A stretch of 64,000 nucleotides of DNA, from positions 229,305,265 through 229,369,264 of the forward strand of contig CM056993.1 of assembly GCA_029891345.1 (NCBI GenBank), in the 5' to 3' direction. How positions within the stretch are numbered: the first letter of the stretch is position 1; every line of letters starts with the position of its first letter. The notes under the pieces were generated by a model. It saw only the letters and a list, made by a program, of their open reading frames with translations. It was not told the DNA's origin and searched no databases. This DNA comes from Dryococelus australis. Taxonomy: Eukaryota; Arthropoda; Insecta; Phasmatodea; Phasmatidae. This document shows positions 23,980 through 36,640 of this stretch, piece by piece. Position numbers and translations under genes: made by a program.

Positions 23980-26150
23980 AATAAATGCAATCTGTTAAAA
24001 GTAGAACAAAACAGTAAGTTTGCTCACTTGAAGAAAAAAAATTGGAAAGTTTTGAGCAAAATCATAGACGGTGGCAACAAAATTTAAATAACACACATGT
24101 TGACCACCATAAGTTAAAGGAAAAAATAGCTGACCACATTGAAAATATGTCCAATGATACCATGTGAATAGGAAACACTGGAGTTAAATAAATGAACAAG
24201 AGAGCATGATTTAATGGAAACCACACTGAGATGTAAAATTTAATCAAATGTGCAAAAAAAGAGATATGTATCACTAGACGATAAGAATATCGTGGCTTCA
24301 GATGAGATTATGACTTCTGAAACGGCAGCGCCAAAGAAAATTTGGGGATAATAGGGGACCCACACAATTAGAACATGTATATGAAAGGATATTGAACTCA
24401 TTGGTGGGGAGGGGTCAGATGAACAACACGTCCACCCAGTAAAAATTTGAGTAAAATGGAAGGAAACGGAATGGACAAATTGTACTGATGCACACAATGT
24501 AAGAAAAACACAGAGACAAAAAAAAAAAGGTAGAGTTAAGTTAGAAGGGAAAAGGAAAAGAAGGAAGTATTGTATAAAGAAGGTTGTAAGGAAAAAGGAA
24601 AGTAAAAGGAGATGCAAAGTGAGAATGACAGACAGAAGAAAGAAAAGAAGGAAAAAATTAAAATTAATGTGGACAGCATATAACTTAGCAAAATACAGTA
24701 AGTACTTTTTTTTGGGTGCAGAAATAATGTAAGTGATAATTTTTTGTTTTGGTACAAATTCCTTGTGTTACATGAAAGCTCACATAGGGGAGAATAGGAC
24801 ACAATGCATATATGTAGAGTAACAAGTGCAAATTTGCATGTGACACTATTCAGGTGGTGGAAATCAGAACAACAACCTATGGAAAGAATAGTATTGACGT
24901 GTGACACTTCTGACCAAAGCAACTACGACTTACTTCCATCTGTATGTTGTTTCCCAGGCGCATCGGACAGGGTCCGAACCAGTGTAATACCTACCAGAGT
25001 ACCTGCAGGTACCCTTGTTGCTAGAAGTAATACATCTTGTGTCAGTGTTATACTGTTCATCACCTACGGTCAGTACGCTATGCCATGCCACCACCTCAAA
25101 AACGTGAAGGATGAGTGGGCCAGCGGCCGAATTGCAGTTGCCACCCTCGAGCAGTCAAATAGTTCAAGGGCACACTAAGAGATAATGCCACCCAGCCTCC
25201 AGCCAGCAATGGAGGCCAAGCAGACAACCCTTAACTCCACCCCGGAACAAGTGACTGACCAACCCCACCATGGGCTGTTAGTAATTTACATAAAATATTT
25301 ATAAACTAAAAAAAAAAAAATTGTTGCCAACCTGCAACTGTTTGAACAGCCCTTCATAGCCTCTAAAAGCCATTTGGGGGGAGGTACATGCAGGTTGTTT
25401 ACAAAAACAGATTGTCATTTGTTGTTTGTTTACAAATACTGGCAGTCACATGGTGTTTGTTTGCAAACAGTCAACTTCAATGACAGTTCAGCTGTGGTGG
25501 AAGGATACATAGCCACCCAGATGCCATTGGCACTACTTTCCTAGAACTGTCAAATTTGAGACCACTTACATGAAATAGACTAAACCACTTCAACCATGAT
25601 GTTAAAAATATTGATTTGAAACTGGCAAAATTTTTTTGCTGTTACTGCATTTTAAAAGAAAGTTGTTAAAAATTTTCTAGTGAGATATGACTACGGTATT
25701 ATAAAAAAAAATACAGTTTCACGGGTCAGTAAAAAGTTTGTGTTATGTAAATTTGCTAATTTGTTGCAGCAGATGAGTAGTGTTTATACTAATAATATAA
25801 GGCAGGGCCCCGATCTTTTATGTAATGAAATGTTGAGCATGAGCAAACATTTCCACACTAATTATCAAAGTGTTTTTTGTTTGTTTTTTTGTTTTATTGT
25901 GTTAAATTAACTAATTTAATATATTAAATATTTATTAATTGTCTTAATGTATCACATTAAGTTACTAAAAGAAAATGATGTTACTAGATAACAAACTGAA
26001 TTAATTCATTAATGGTAAAACATTGGTACATGGTTCTTTTACCTATCTTTAATGCGCGCTCTACTTTCGACTTTGCCCAATCTTGGACGCAACGTTCAAC
26101 CCCTTGGGCAAATAATCGAAAACCGTACTGAAGAGGTTGGACAGATGGCT
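23980..26150. other. AT-rich interior with one GC-rich patch
   Basis: 24240-24930 is purine-rich on the plus strand, giving false minus-strand Phe/Ser/Leu frames. A GC-rich patch at 24930-25290 shares short similarities (TACTGTTCA...CGGTCAG) with the LTR-like insertion at 28920. No gene was seen. Confidence 0.4.
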
Positions 26151-26152
26151 AC

Positions 26153-27180
26153 ATGATACACTGGCGCGATGTTGGGAGTTATTACACACACATCAGTCCA
26201 TATTTTACTGTTCACCCAGATTCTCCAACAAAGTCACGTCAACACCTCCAGAAAAGAAATTGTAATGTTGCACCGAGACACCCAAGCCTGCCACTCAGGC
26301 CACAGATAATTCCAAGAAACTCCAAGAGAGAATCCGCCACTGGTACTAGGGAATGATCTCGCCACATCAGCATTCTCCAACCCTGGACTCCAGCGATCGA
26401 GCTTATCACCTCTGCACCCATCACCTACGGAGGCCCAAGATGAGAATAGTATAAAAGGGCCGGCACGTCAAGCAAAAGACAGTCTCTGCTCCTACACCGC
26501 TAATGACTGGGCCAGAGGAAGCCACCAATAGCTCGCTCGGGGCATGCCCGAGCACCTCCGAAGTTATGCGAAGGCCGAGAGATGACTACAGGGTGCTACC
26601 CACACACCAGCCTCGCAGCAGAGGGAAGTCACATGCCCTCCCCAGCGGCTGCCGCAACACGCGATACCCTCACTACATAAGTCCGTGAGCTGCGGGCCTC
26701 GCAAATTGTTCCTGCGAGTCTTCCAGCTCACTCCACCACTTACAGTGCTGGGGCTCTCTGACTACTAGTAGATCTTCGACAGCCCTTCCAGAGGCTGTTA
26801 CCATTGGCGTTAACGAATCAACAGCCACCTGAGGCTGCCTACCTTGAATGTTATTCAACAGTCTTCTGCAGCCATCCGAGGCTGCCTACCTTGGACTTTG
26901 CTCAACAGTCTTCGGCAGCCACCAGTGGCTACCAGCATTCCCGTCAATAGACCTGAGCAGTTACCAGCGGCTGCTACCATTGCCGTCACCATTAGAGCTC
27001 TGCAGCACCCGCAACCAGACGCTCCAGTGACACCAATCCAATTACCAAATTACCAGAAGCTTCTTCAGTAACTAGAGACATACCATACACCACATTCACT
27101 GTCTCCTACAGACACCCCAGTTATAGTTAGCGATTAATAAACACAGCTTTGTTTTTTTAACTACGAGTCTCATTCATAGA
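26153..27180 (+). mobile_element. Possible LTR-type sequence
   Basis: This is a GC-rich block with a TATA-like AGTATAAAAGGG at 26449 and an AATAAACACAGCTTTGTTTT signal at 27136, the usual layout of U3-R-U5. Proline/serine-rich open frames overlap it but have no recognisable domain. The GC-rich sequence continues to 27930 with a 129-codon plus frame at 27187-27576 of unknown nature. No second LTR was located. Confidence 0.35.
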
Positions 27181-27930
27181 GTACTTTTGAACCAACTGCT
27201 AGGAGAACCTCAAGCCAAGTACCGCCGACAGAGAACGGGAAATTATTACTACGATCTAGCTATAACTGGAGACTCCGCCTCAGGCGGCTCCAGTTCTGAG
27301 ATAAACCTACTAGACGGCCATCTATTTTATTACTACAAAGTATCCAGGTACAGGAGGAATAAAATAAAGGAGCTCCAATCACTAGAAACACTTTCCACCC
27401 AGGGAGAGACAGTAAGCCTGAGTTGTACCCCTACCAGAGCACCTGGGTGCTGGCGGGGCTATTTGCTTAGGTGCTACGGCCTGGTCTTGGTTGGGAAACT
27501 CACACCCAGTAGTAGCAGTGGTAGCTACACTGCTTCAACGCTTCTGGTTCACCTGCTAAGGTGGGGGTCCCTATGAGGCAACGGGCTCGTGCTACCAGCC
27601 ACTACTGGGCAACACTAGTCTAGGGTCACTCGTGTCCACAGTGCTTGACCCACTTCTCAGCAGCCAAACCCACTCTATGCCATTTAAGGTAAGACACGGC
27701 GCAAGAAGGGAGGAGCAAAGAGTTGCTTGCCTCACTGCCAAGCAGCTGGATGGTTTAACTTCTCCTACAGCAGGCCGACAGGTACAACGAGATGACACAG
27801 CATCAACTGACTGCAGCCAACCACCACTCGTCATCAAGACATCAATAATTAAACCCCGAAAGCACAACTGGCCTAAGTGCAATCAAAGCCACACGACCAT
27901 GATCCAGCCTTAACTAATCGGACACGCATC

Positions 27931-28350
27931 AATATATAAAAAGTAGATGAATGTAATTTACACACTGAACATAGCATGGATATTATAAACACTGTCGTCT
28001 TTACTCATCTTCTGTGTTTTGCGGTTAGGTTGTTGACAAATATGGCATTTGCAACTATTCACCAAGATTGGTGTTTTGCTTAAGTTGCAAAACTGGTTAA
28101 GAATGCCAAAAATAGTTACTGTTTCAGATAGCGCCCTAGAGTTTGATAAAGTGACTTTTTTTAATAAACCGACCAAAGTGCTAAACTGCAATGAAACCAT
28201 AAAAAGTTAAGCTTGGAGGTATTTTAAAGTTACTCAGATAAAATATAAAAAATTTAATCTGAAATGATTTGTATCACACTATCTGCGGGACCGACAAAAA
28301 AGAATCTATATCGGTATTATCTGAAAAATGGGGTTTGGACCCACCTCAAG
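27931..28350 (+). repeat. Second copy of the 20563-21232 segment
   Basis: It is colinear with that segment but lacks the simple repeat. It ends with TATCGGTATTATCTGAAAAA and GGGGTTTGGACC, as the other copy does. Confidence 0.7.
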
Positions 28351-28619
28351 TTGTAAACCAATGTTTTGCTATCTTTTCAACGTGCTGTTGTAATATTGTA
28401 ACCAATAAGTATTGTGTGTGAATTTTCTTGAATGAAAATAAGTGGATCAAATATGTTGTAGCAATTATGGTAAATTATCTTTTGGGTTTATTTAGAATTG
28501 GATCAACTTTATCAAATTTGTTTCAAACTGTGGAGGAGGGGGTTATATAACATTGCGGTTATTATATTTTTGGTGTTGGATTATTTTATTTGTGGTCAAA
28601 TAGAATAATATGACATTCA

Positions 28620-31133
28620 AATAAGATTTAGAGGTTATTGTTATTTCTTATTTTGCCTTTTGAGGGTATTAAATATTGCATTGTTTAATTTTCAGGTGAA
28701 TATTTAGAGGTTATTGTTCATTTGGTTCATAGAAGGTAGTAAGTATTGAAATTTGTAAATCATGCTGACACGTGACATCTTTTCTGAAATTACTAAAACG
28801 AATTAGTCTCATCAGTACGTGCCTTCACATTATCCCAGGCGACGTCTACCTACCAAACTACGTGTAACAGATTACCTACAAGAAAATCCCCTTGTCACGG
28901 GGGCTATTACAGAGATATAATATTGTACTGTTCACCCGCAGTCAGAAAACATGCTCGCCTCCCCAAAATGTGAATAAACCACTGGCCGAGTAGCCGAGAC
29001 CATGAGCCAAGGGATGGCACCTCCATCAATCCAGTCACCAACAGATGCAGCCTGGCTTCGCCCGCTAGGAAACAACGTTAGTGCCCCACTCCCCTCACCT
29101 TCAGACGCGAGCATGCCGGCAGGATATATGTCCAAGCACTGCTAAGTATCCTCTCTTCATCTCCAGCAGTTCACTCCAGCACCTCGTTTTCTGAAGCTCT
29201 CCTCCAACCACAAGGTCCTCATGGCCTACTAAAAGCTCTTCATCAGCAAACCCAAAAAAAGCGTCAACCAGAGTCCATCTTCAGTAACTCGTTCCATCAA
29301 TTCCTGTGCTCAGTCTCTCTACAGACAACTGGGTCCTCACGACATACCAGAAGCTCTTCAGTGACTTCGCCAACATCTTCTAGACCTTCCAGAGGCTCTT
29401 TCTTCCCTTGTAACCCTTGAAGAAGTCGTTGGCCCCCTTTGTCTTCCCTAACCTTCTGGTAACGGCAACCACCAAAGTTTTAGAATAGTTTGGTTGAGTT
29501 GTTTTCATAGCCACCTAGCAGATTCTACCTTGTTCATGATAGATCCAGGTTCCTTCACCTGGCTGATGTGGAGTTACTTGAATTAGACTATTTGCTAGTT
29601 AAGAGATAGTACGGGCCACTGTATTTATTCTTCGCAGAATATACACGTATTTCTGCTCACTTGTGTATATTATTTCTTCGGGGTAAATGTGATAATCACC
29701 AGTAGACACCACCCCTGTCGGAGTTCAGTAGGAGACCACGGACTTGCCAACCAATTTACCAAACTTAGTGTAGGACTGCGGGCTCCGTTCAGAGGGACGC
29801 ACGTACGTCAGTACCACACACCCAGTAGACGGTCACCTGTACTGTGCACCTAGTGTACAGTAAGATAGAGCCTCCATCACTTGTAAGACAATCCAAACGA
29901 GTCTACTCAGCCAGCCCAGCCTGTACTCCATTCACCGTGCTGAACTGTGCCGGACTAAGGAGCACCAGGTACAACTCGCACCTGTTTGTATTCGACCTCT
30001 GGAAGAACACATAGTGACAAACACTGCCTGCTTGCCTCCTACGAGGCCGGTATTGGACCCTTCCTGTATGCTATACACCCAGAGGAGTGGTGCACAGTGG
30101 TGGAACAGAAAGGCAGCTTATAAGCTCTAAAGCTATAAAAAGTTGCAACCCAAATCCAACTGCACTCTGCAGCTTAACCCCGCGGGAACAAGCTTGGACC
30201 GTCCTCTAACTAGAGAGGTCTCACCTTCCAGCTCCCTCCCACTCCTTGTTTTTAGTCCTTTAATTGACAGCCGGGTATCCACACCCAATAGTTGCAGCCA
30301 TCAGAGGAACGAGAACATCCCCTACAACATCACCAACCCCTGGTTCAGGGTATACCAGAAGACTAGCCCTTACCGGGACCTGACCAGATTTAGCGGCTGC
30401 AGCCCCGAACCAGCACCACATGGCTGCACCAGCAACAGCAGCCGACAAGTCACAGTAAATGAGTCAGCAACCACCCCGGGGCCACCGTCCAAGCAGGTAA
30501 ACATGTGGCAGTGTACCTATCAATCTGCCGGAAAGTACAACAAACACTAGAATTTGTGCCAAACAGGAAGGCCACGCAGCCTGCACTATACACCGGCAGT
30601 GCTCCGATCCACCAGCACTAATGACTGACATTATGAACCCTCGTGTCCCTGACCGACACAAAACCAAAACAGTGCCGACCGTAACGTCGCCCTCAGCCTT
30701 ATGGACGTCACACATCAACGCAAAATTAAAGAAAAATGTCCTGAAAGGCTCTCGTATCGCCATTGCTAATTGGAAGAGGATAGTTGCATGGTCAGCCGAT
30801 AACCAATCAGTGCGCAGGTTACAAAAAGTGTGACACACAAGATTGAATCAAACTTTTTTCTTTGACATACAGACACCACCATCAAGAATAGATTTGTGTG
30901 TGTTAAAAGAGGTAAAATAAAATAATGATTGACATTATATATACTCATGATTGTTATAATTTTTGCACGATGTTTTAAAATTTCTTAATCAATAATGGAA
31001 TACATTTAATGGAGATAAGTAAAATAATTGCGTCTAGATGTTTAAAATCGAGATTTATTTATTTTATTGTTTTTTGAGAAAACTAACGAGTCAATAAAAA
31101 ATGGAGAACAGAACTTCTGCATTCTAATTGAAC
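28620..31133 (+). repeat. Right LTR-like repeat, interrupted
   Basis: The two parts, 28620-28765 and 30718-31133, are colinear with the left copy. Shared blocks include TTTAGAGGTTATTGTTA and GATTGAATCAAACTTTT. Confidence 0.6.
28766..30717. mobile_element. 1.95-kb LTR-like insertion within the right repeat
   Basis: The ends are TGACACGTGACATC and, on the minus strand, TGATGTGTGACGTC, so the insert begins TG and ends CA. Flanking ATGC (28762-28765) and ACGC (30718-30721) are a near-match 4-bp duplication. The left LTR copy gives the empty site. It is GC-rich, with no long domain-bearing frame. A solo LTR is the best guess; a TIR element is the alternative. Confidence 0.6.
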
Positions 31134-31305
31134 AGAAATGTCAAGATCAGTCCAAATTCCAATGACGACCCTTCAAAATAACAACCCTTTTCCTGAAGAC
31201 CATGCAAGGTTGTAGAATCAAGAGTTCACTATGCTTTTAAATGTTGATACAAAAAAAATCAATGCTATTCAAGCTACAGAACAGAACAGTAACTGTACAA
31301 CTTAC

Positions 31306-31445
31306 TGTGAGTAATGGCAGCTGATTCTGGAACTCATCAGGATGCTCTTTTATGTAAGTTTCAGCATAAATAAGAGCTCTTGGATATTCCATGCAATTGT
31401 AGTTTGCAGTAGCAACTGTTAATTTTGAGATGTGACAGCAAAACT
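31306..31445 (-). CDS. ATR: ATR exon, start of FAT domain
   Basis: The exon of 140 nt reads EFCCHISKLTVATANYNCM, then EYPRALIYAETYIKEHPDEF, and ends QNQLPLLT. It matches the vertebrate segment RFLDLIPQDTLAVASFRSKAYTRAVMHFESF...HLGFLQ, where the TPR-like helices of FAT begin. The conserved pattern A-x-Y/F-x2-x-x-Y-x-R-A-L is visible. The acceptor is TCTGCAG; the donor is CACA/GTAAGT in phase 0. It lies only about 0.6 kb from the preceding exon, then a 21.7-kb transposon-filled intron follows. Confidence 0.93.
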
Positions 31446-32058
31446 CTGCAGATGCACAAAAATTATTATTAGTCAAATAACGTACTAGGCAGCAGACATG
31501 AAAATCAAATCTTTTATATATTTAAACACATGCATCACCCAATGAAGAATTGTCAAGTTATATGCTATAGTCAATCTATAACAGCCAATCTATCACCAAC
31601 ATACTTCACAAATTTACTTTAGAGATGTAATTTTTGTATACTTCAACACCCTCACATATCCTAGAGAATTCACTGTAACCACAATACTGCACTTATGTAA
31701 CTTGTGCATTGGAGGTAAAAGGCTCTATGTACATTATACAAAACTGAGGTTTTAAAATTGTCTTATTGAATTTTTCGCATTTTTTCCAGGGTATAAAACA
31801 CTATGTCCTAAACTGAATAGTAAGTGATTTATACTGTAGAACAGGGCACTGTATATCATCATATCGATGTGAAGAGTAATCTTGTACAGTTCCATATTTG
31901 TGACATAAAGCAGTTTACCGCCGATTCAGAAACTGTCGCCATATGTTACAGTTTAAAAGTTAATAGAAAAATAATATGTAACTGTTTTTACCACGGAAGC
32001 AGAACTTTTAAGGTTACTTGACCTTCTGCATGCAACACGGAGTTTATAAAATAATTAC

Positions 32059-32358
32059 CTCGAACGCTGTTGAAATGTGTATCTTGAACACAACTTTCAG
32101 GCTTCCACTCTGTCTGCCACCTGTCCAGGAAGTCGAGCAGCGTGCACACCGCCTTGGTACAAATGTCGTATGTTGCTGCGCCATTATCTTCTACCTCTTG
32201 AGGGGAGGAGCTGCCACTGTAGCTAGGACTGTACACTGGGAGGAATGTTGCACTGCTCGAAGTATTCTGAACTAATGCTGGGGTGCCACTAAGAGGGGCC
32301 AAAATTTCTTCTAAAATCATCTGCTTTGTTTCCCTGTTCGATGTGAAGAGTGTGTGCA
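32059..32358 (-). CDS. ATR: ATR exon with variable Ser/Pro linker
   Basis: At 300 nt this is the largest exon seen. It starts in VHTLFTSNRETKQMILEEIL, equivalent to the VYVLLG...EVYAEIMAVL helix pair of vertebrate ATR. It then has a Ser-, Pro- and Tyr-rich stretch of about 25 residues that differs from vertebrates and is probably a disordered loop. It resumes with AVCTLLDFLDRWQTEWKPES, matching TVFSMLDHLTQWARHKFQ. It ends DTHFNSVR with one extra nucleotide that makes a Glu codon with the next exon. The acceptor is CTTGTTGCAG and the donor is CGAG/GTAATT. The loop is a plausible site for regulatory phosphorylation, but this is inference from composition only. Confidence 0.92.
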
Positions 32359-33003
32359 CTGCAACAAGAAAAATTATCTATCTTCTGTAGAATCAAGTAG
32401 TTTTCACAATATTATGTTTCTGTGCCAAGAAAATTAAAAACGTAGCGTATTAACACATGTCAATGTGAAAAGCAAATTTACTTGTAAATTATAAATAAAA
32501 AATACTTAAACTACTGAAATCACAGACACAATGAAAATGAAATGCTTTGCTAAATATTATTTGGTGATGTGTTTACAGTAGCTTGGTATAAATTTATTAC
32601 ATTTTTTAATTTAAAGCAGACAAAAATAAATACATTTTAATAACATCAACTTTCATTCCATGACAATCTTTTACAGTGAATAGTTTGAGACACTACATAA
32701 ATAAAAATGAAGCACATTGATACACTAATAAAAGATAAAATATCACAAAACTGAAATACTGTGTTTGCGTAGTCAAATAAATCAAACATTAGCACTGTAT
32801 TGTACTTCTCAAATTCATACCTTGAGCATGACGTTACTTGAAGCAAAAAATATATTGTATGGAGTATATACTTAGCATACATCTAGGTAGTGGCTAAAGA
32901 CACACAGTTTAACTAAGACAGTAGAAACACACTATGTGGGCTTGTTCAGTTGCTGAGGATTGTAGTCTTAGAATAAAAAAAAAAAAGTTTGGAAAGCAAT
33001 AAG

Positions 33004-33018
33004 TTGTGTGCGCGTGCG

Positions 33019-33068
<50 letters not shown>

Positions 33069-33147
33069 TTCTTAAAAGGGTCAAATTACTCATGTGCCTA
33101 TAGGCTATAGGTATATGTATATAAATATATATAGACACACACACACA
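33004..33147. repeat. Inverted (GT)n(AT)n ... (AT)n(AC)n structure
   Basis: GTGTGTGTGTCTATATATAT at 33019 is matched by its complement ATATATATAGACACACACAC at 33126. The two are separated by about 80 bases, so the strand can fold back. Confidence 0.7.
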
Positions 33148-34405
33148 GTGGGGCGGAATTCAGCCGACAAACTTCATAAGGTGATATGCATAACTTAAGC
33201 AAAACTTACTATATTTACCCATGTATGACCCACACATTTTTTTCCAAAAATTATACTCCCATAAACAGGCTGCAGGTGGCGGGTGGTATTATAATCAGAT
33301 GCCACTTGAGATGTTTTTGCACACAGGCAGTACATAAGCCAGTTTTGCATGGTGGTATATGCCGGTGAGAGATTGCGGCAACCATTTGCTCACACCATAC
33401 CTATATACGCAATTTGTTTATTATGCTCCTAAAGATGCAAACATACATTACTTAACCATTCTCTGTGTAATAATTTTTCAATAAAAGTCTACTAAAGAAA
33501 ACTGGGCATGCAAAAACATTACTTTATGTAGCTACTGGTAATCGTTATGGTTGGCAACATTGTTGTAGATTGTAGTAACACCAAACACGTGATACAGCAA
33601 TGCGACGGAAATAAATAAATTATATTTCAGTGTTGGAAATTTCTATTTTTACATTTGTATGATGCTGGCAGTGCGATGGCACAAGGTGTGCGTGTGGCCT
33701 TACTTCCTCCTTTTACATGCCAGGCAAGAGGGGAAGTTGTTGCCTAGCAACTAGAGCACCGTCCTAACGCACACGTGCACACACACACACACAATTTCCC
33801 ATCACATTAAAAATTAAAACATAATTCTGAAACAATAGTTATGGCAAAAATTATATGAATCCAAAACAGCAACAGATGCTCCCCTTAGTATAAAAGTTGA
33901 TCTGAGCCAAGCTACAGGAAATCGAGTGAGTGAAAAAATTTGGTTCCTGTTGCATTTCATTGAAGCCATCCACAGACATGATCAGCCGTATGTCCACAGC
34001 TAATTTGTATCCAGATCAGCAACCTCAGACACCGAAAGGACTAAGTACCACAGCTGAAGATGACTTTTCTTTCTATGACTGAGCTAGTGTAGTGAAGTGT
34101 GATGTACTACCTGCTTAATATGCTGAACTTTCTGACATAAATTTTGGTGTTTAAAGCATGATGAATGTGAAAATACTTATATATGCTATTGTGCTACATA
34201 TTTGTTTTTACTTACATTAGGATATATATTTTTATTTTACAGAAGACAATTATATGTAGAAATTATTTGTAATACATCTAAAGTTGTCTTAAAGTATGAC
34301 AGGTCTCAATTTTGTCTTTATATACAATCTTTAGAAAACATCAGTGAGAACATTTAGCTAGGCCAGCTTGTAAATATGGAAGCAGATGTAAGACCATAAA
34401 TTTTC

Positions 34406-34898
34406 CGTCGCATCAAGCTGGGATGGCAAGCATTTGGAAAACATGCAATTGTTCTCAAATCAAATGTGCCCATAAATCTAAAGAAAATACAAGTGCATTC
34501 TTCCAGTACTGACTTACGGCTGTGAGACCTGGACACACAATGAATTTACAAAAAGAAAACTTAGAACAGTCCAAAGAGCTATGGGAAGGTCAATGCTGGG
34601 TTTTACTAGAAAAAAGAAAAAAAAGGCGACAGACATCAGATCAGTTACTAAAGTCAAATACATCTTGGAGAAGACAGCCACCTTGAAGTGGTAATGGGTG
34701 GGCCATGTTGCTTGGACGAAAGATGAAAGATGGACAAAAATAGTGTTGGAATGGAGTCCAAGAAATCATCAGAGACCCAGAGGAAGCCCACCAGACCATT
34801 GGGGCAAAGACATACGCAGGGTTGCTGGAGTCTGGCAGAGGATCGCCCAAGATTGTTCTACCAAGAGAAGACTATTGAAATTGTACCTGAATTCCTAA
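34406..34898 (+). pseudogene. 3' end of a LINE reverse transcriptase ORF
   Basis: The fragment reads RRIKLGWQAFGKHAIVL, then (after a frameshift near 34500) LPVLTYGCETWT, QRAMGRSMLGF, TLKW, a stop codon, and GHVAWTKDERWTKIVLEW. These blocks are the C-terminal tail typical of insect endonuclease-reverse-transcriptase LINEs: TYG(A/C)ETW, QRAMERxMLG, GHxARxxDxRW. One frameshift and one stop (about 34689) break it, and the endonuclease and RT core are missing (5' truncation). The final stop is at 34896-34898. Confidence 0.85.
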
Positions 34899-34919
34899 CT
34901 CTAAGAGATCACATCATTT

Positions 34920-35020
34920 GACGACGACGGTGGCGGCGGCGGCGGAGGTGGCGGCAGCGGTGGCGACGATGATGATGATGATGGATGATGGATTGATGGG
35001 ATGATGATGATGATGATGAT
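34920..35020 (+). repeat. (GGC)n/(GAT)n tail of the LINE
   Basis: Trinucleotide repeats GACGAC, GGCGGC and GATGAT follow the LINE ORF end by about 20 bases. This is the expected microsatellite-type 3' tail. Confidence 0.85.
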
Positions 35021-36463
35021 CCACGTGTTGTGGCGTGGCTGAAGTTACAAACAACTCATGGACGGTTTTCCAATATTCAATATTTAAAAAATTTGTGCAA
35101 CTTTCACACAGCGGTAATAGTTATTCAATACAATCCAGCTTGCCAATATTATGGGAATTTTGAGCTTCATGAAAAAAACACGCATGGTAAACACCATTAG
35201 CACAATGTTAAAATTTGATCATTTTGGATACTCTCAAGCGATACTCCATACTATTAAGTATAAATGGTACTGAGGTATTGTAGCATCAAGGAACCCATCC
35301 CTAGACCGTATATTAGGTATCCATTGATTAAAGGCTGAAAACTAAGAATGTGTTCAAATCAGACAATTTAGTTTACCAAATGGTCTTGTGATACATTATA
35401 GTTTGTTAAAAGTGTGATATTATTGAAGTTGAGACATACCGAAATTGTAAACAAAACCATGGCCTTTAAACGACATAAAATTCCTTGCACGTGAGAAAGC
35501 AGAAGGAACATGTAAACTGCAGGCCGGCCGCCCAGCCAAGTGCATCGGGTCGCCCTTCTGACTTTTAACTGCCACGTTGCCAAGTTGCACACACTGTCCC
35601 GCTCGTAAGCTACTTATGTTCATGCCTTTGCTAGTTAGGCTTTTAGAAACTATGTTACTGCCAAATATTTAAACATTTTTGAAGATAAATTTCTGTCAAA
35701 GTTGTATAACAAATATTGTACTTTGAATGGGTGCATTTTCCTTTAGTAAAAAAAATTTTTTTTTTTTTTTTTTTTCACCAATCTAATCTGAAAAAAATTA
35801 AGGTGCTGGTCTTACTCAAGGGTGGGTCGTAAGTGGGTTAATACAGTATTAAGAGGGAAATAAGCACTTTAAATTTGAGATTTTAAACCACATTTTAGCA
35901 AAATACTGGAAACAAAATAAAATTATCTTACAATTTTCCGAACATTGTTTTATGTTATTGGGATCTTCAATATAAGAGCAAAATCTTTCTAATACCCCAG
36001 CAAGCAATAAAAAATAACAGGGTTTGTCATGCTCTTATTGCTGACAACTTTTTCACAGTCAGGAATTATAAATATATCATGCTGGTTTATCGTGCAACAT
36101 GTCCTTATAAAAATGATCCTCTTGTTAGAACTGTGCAGGACCCAACATTTTCATGTAAACTGCACACAGAAGTGTGGCTGCAATGATACAGTGGATAGCA
36201 TGTGCACAATACTAAAGACTAGTCATGATACAGTGAGAATTTTTTAATGAACCTTAGAAAAAAGTACTGCTCTTGTCTGTAATGGGTGCACCGAGTGACA
36301 TTCTCCAGTAAAGTTCGTAACAATGGATAGAAAGTATTTCTATATCTTAATGTTGAATAAAAAATGTAAGTCAACCATTTCTGAAAACTAAAATTATTTT
36401 TTTGGCTCTCTGTATTTTTTTTTATGCATTGAAATGTAAAAATGAGCAGGTTTTTAAATGATT

Positions 36464-36640
36464 TACTTTCCTAATAAATTCAGAGTTTCACTTGACAGAC
36501 GTATGAATAAAGTGATGAGACTCATGGCAATGTTAATTTTACATATGGTGGAAGAATACACAACGCTCATACAAGTAGACTGTAAGAAGGGTTTTCAAAA
36601 ATGCTCATTTTACAGTGAACTGCCTTTACCTACATGTGTC
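36464..36640. repeat. MITE-like repeat, copy 2
   Basis: This is colinear with 13655-13825. It ends with TTTCAAAAATGCTCATTTTA, which resembles the GTGAGCACTTTTGAAA terminus of the 54586 MITE. Confidence 0.6.

Larger units (their letters stand above)
22892..31133 (+). mobile_element. Decayed LTR retrotransposon with nested insertions
   Basis: Two homologous direct repeats, 22892-23495 and 28620-28765 plus 30718-31133, bound this region like LTRs. CTGGTGACCCAAACGTG (23505-23521) directly follows the left repeat, resembling the leader just behind LTRs of many retroelements. A purine tract GGAGGAGGGGG (28532-28542) lies just before the right repeat. A gag-like fragment follows the leader. The two repeats have diverged considerably. 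The interior holds a hAT-family segment (27931-28350) and GC-rich pieces. Confidence 0.5.
9566..31305 (-). other. ATR: 21.7-kb ATR intron filled with nested transposons
   Basis: This intron lies between the ATR exons at 31306-31445 and 9449-9565. It contains the TIR element at 9916, the Tigger-like element at 11157, the 8-kb hAT at 14155 and the LTR relic at 22892-31133. Stretches between them (about 10640-11150, 12920-13650, 22165-22890) are AT-rich with no gene seen. Confidence 0.75.

Noticed and set aside
24240-24922. Two minus-strand Phe/Ser/Leu-rich frames resembling membrane proteins
   Set aside because: They arise from a purine-rich plus strand; no start context, splice signals or family pattern.
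30143-30550. 135-codon plus frame rich in Pro/Ser/Asn
   Set aside because: It lies inside the LTR-like insertion, is GC-rich, and has no domain or splice support.
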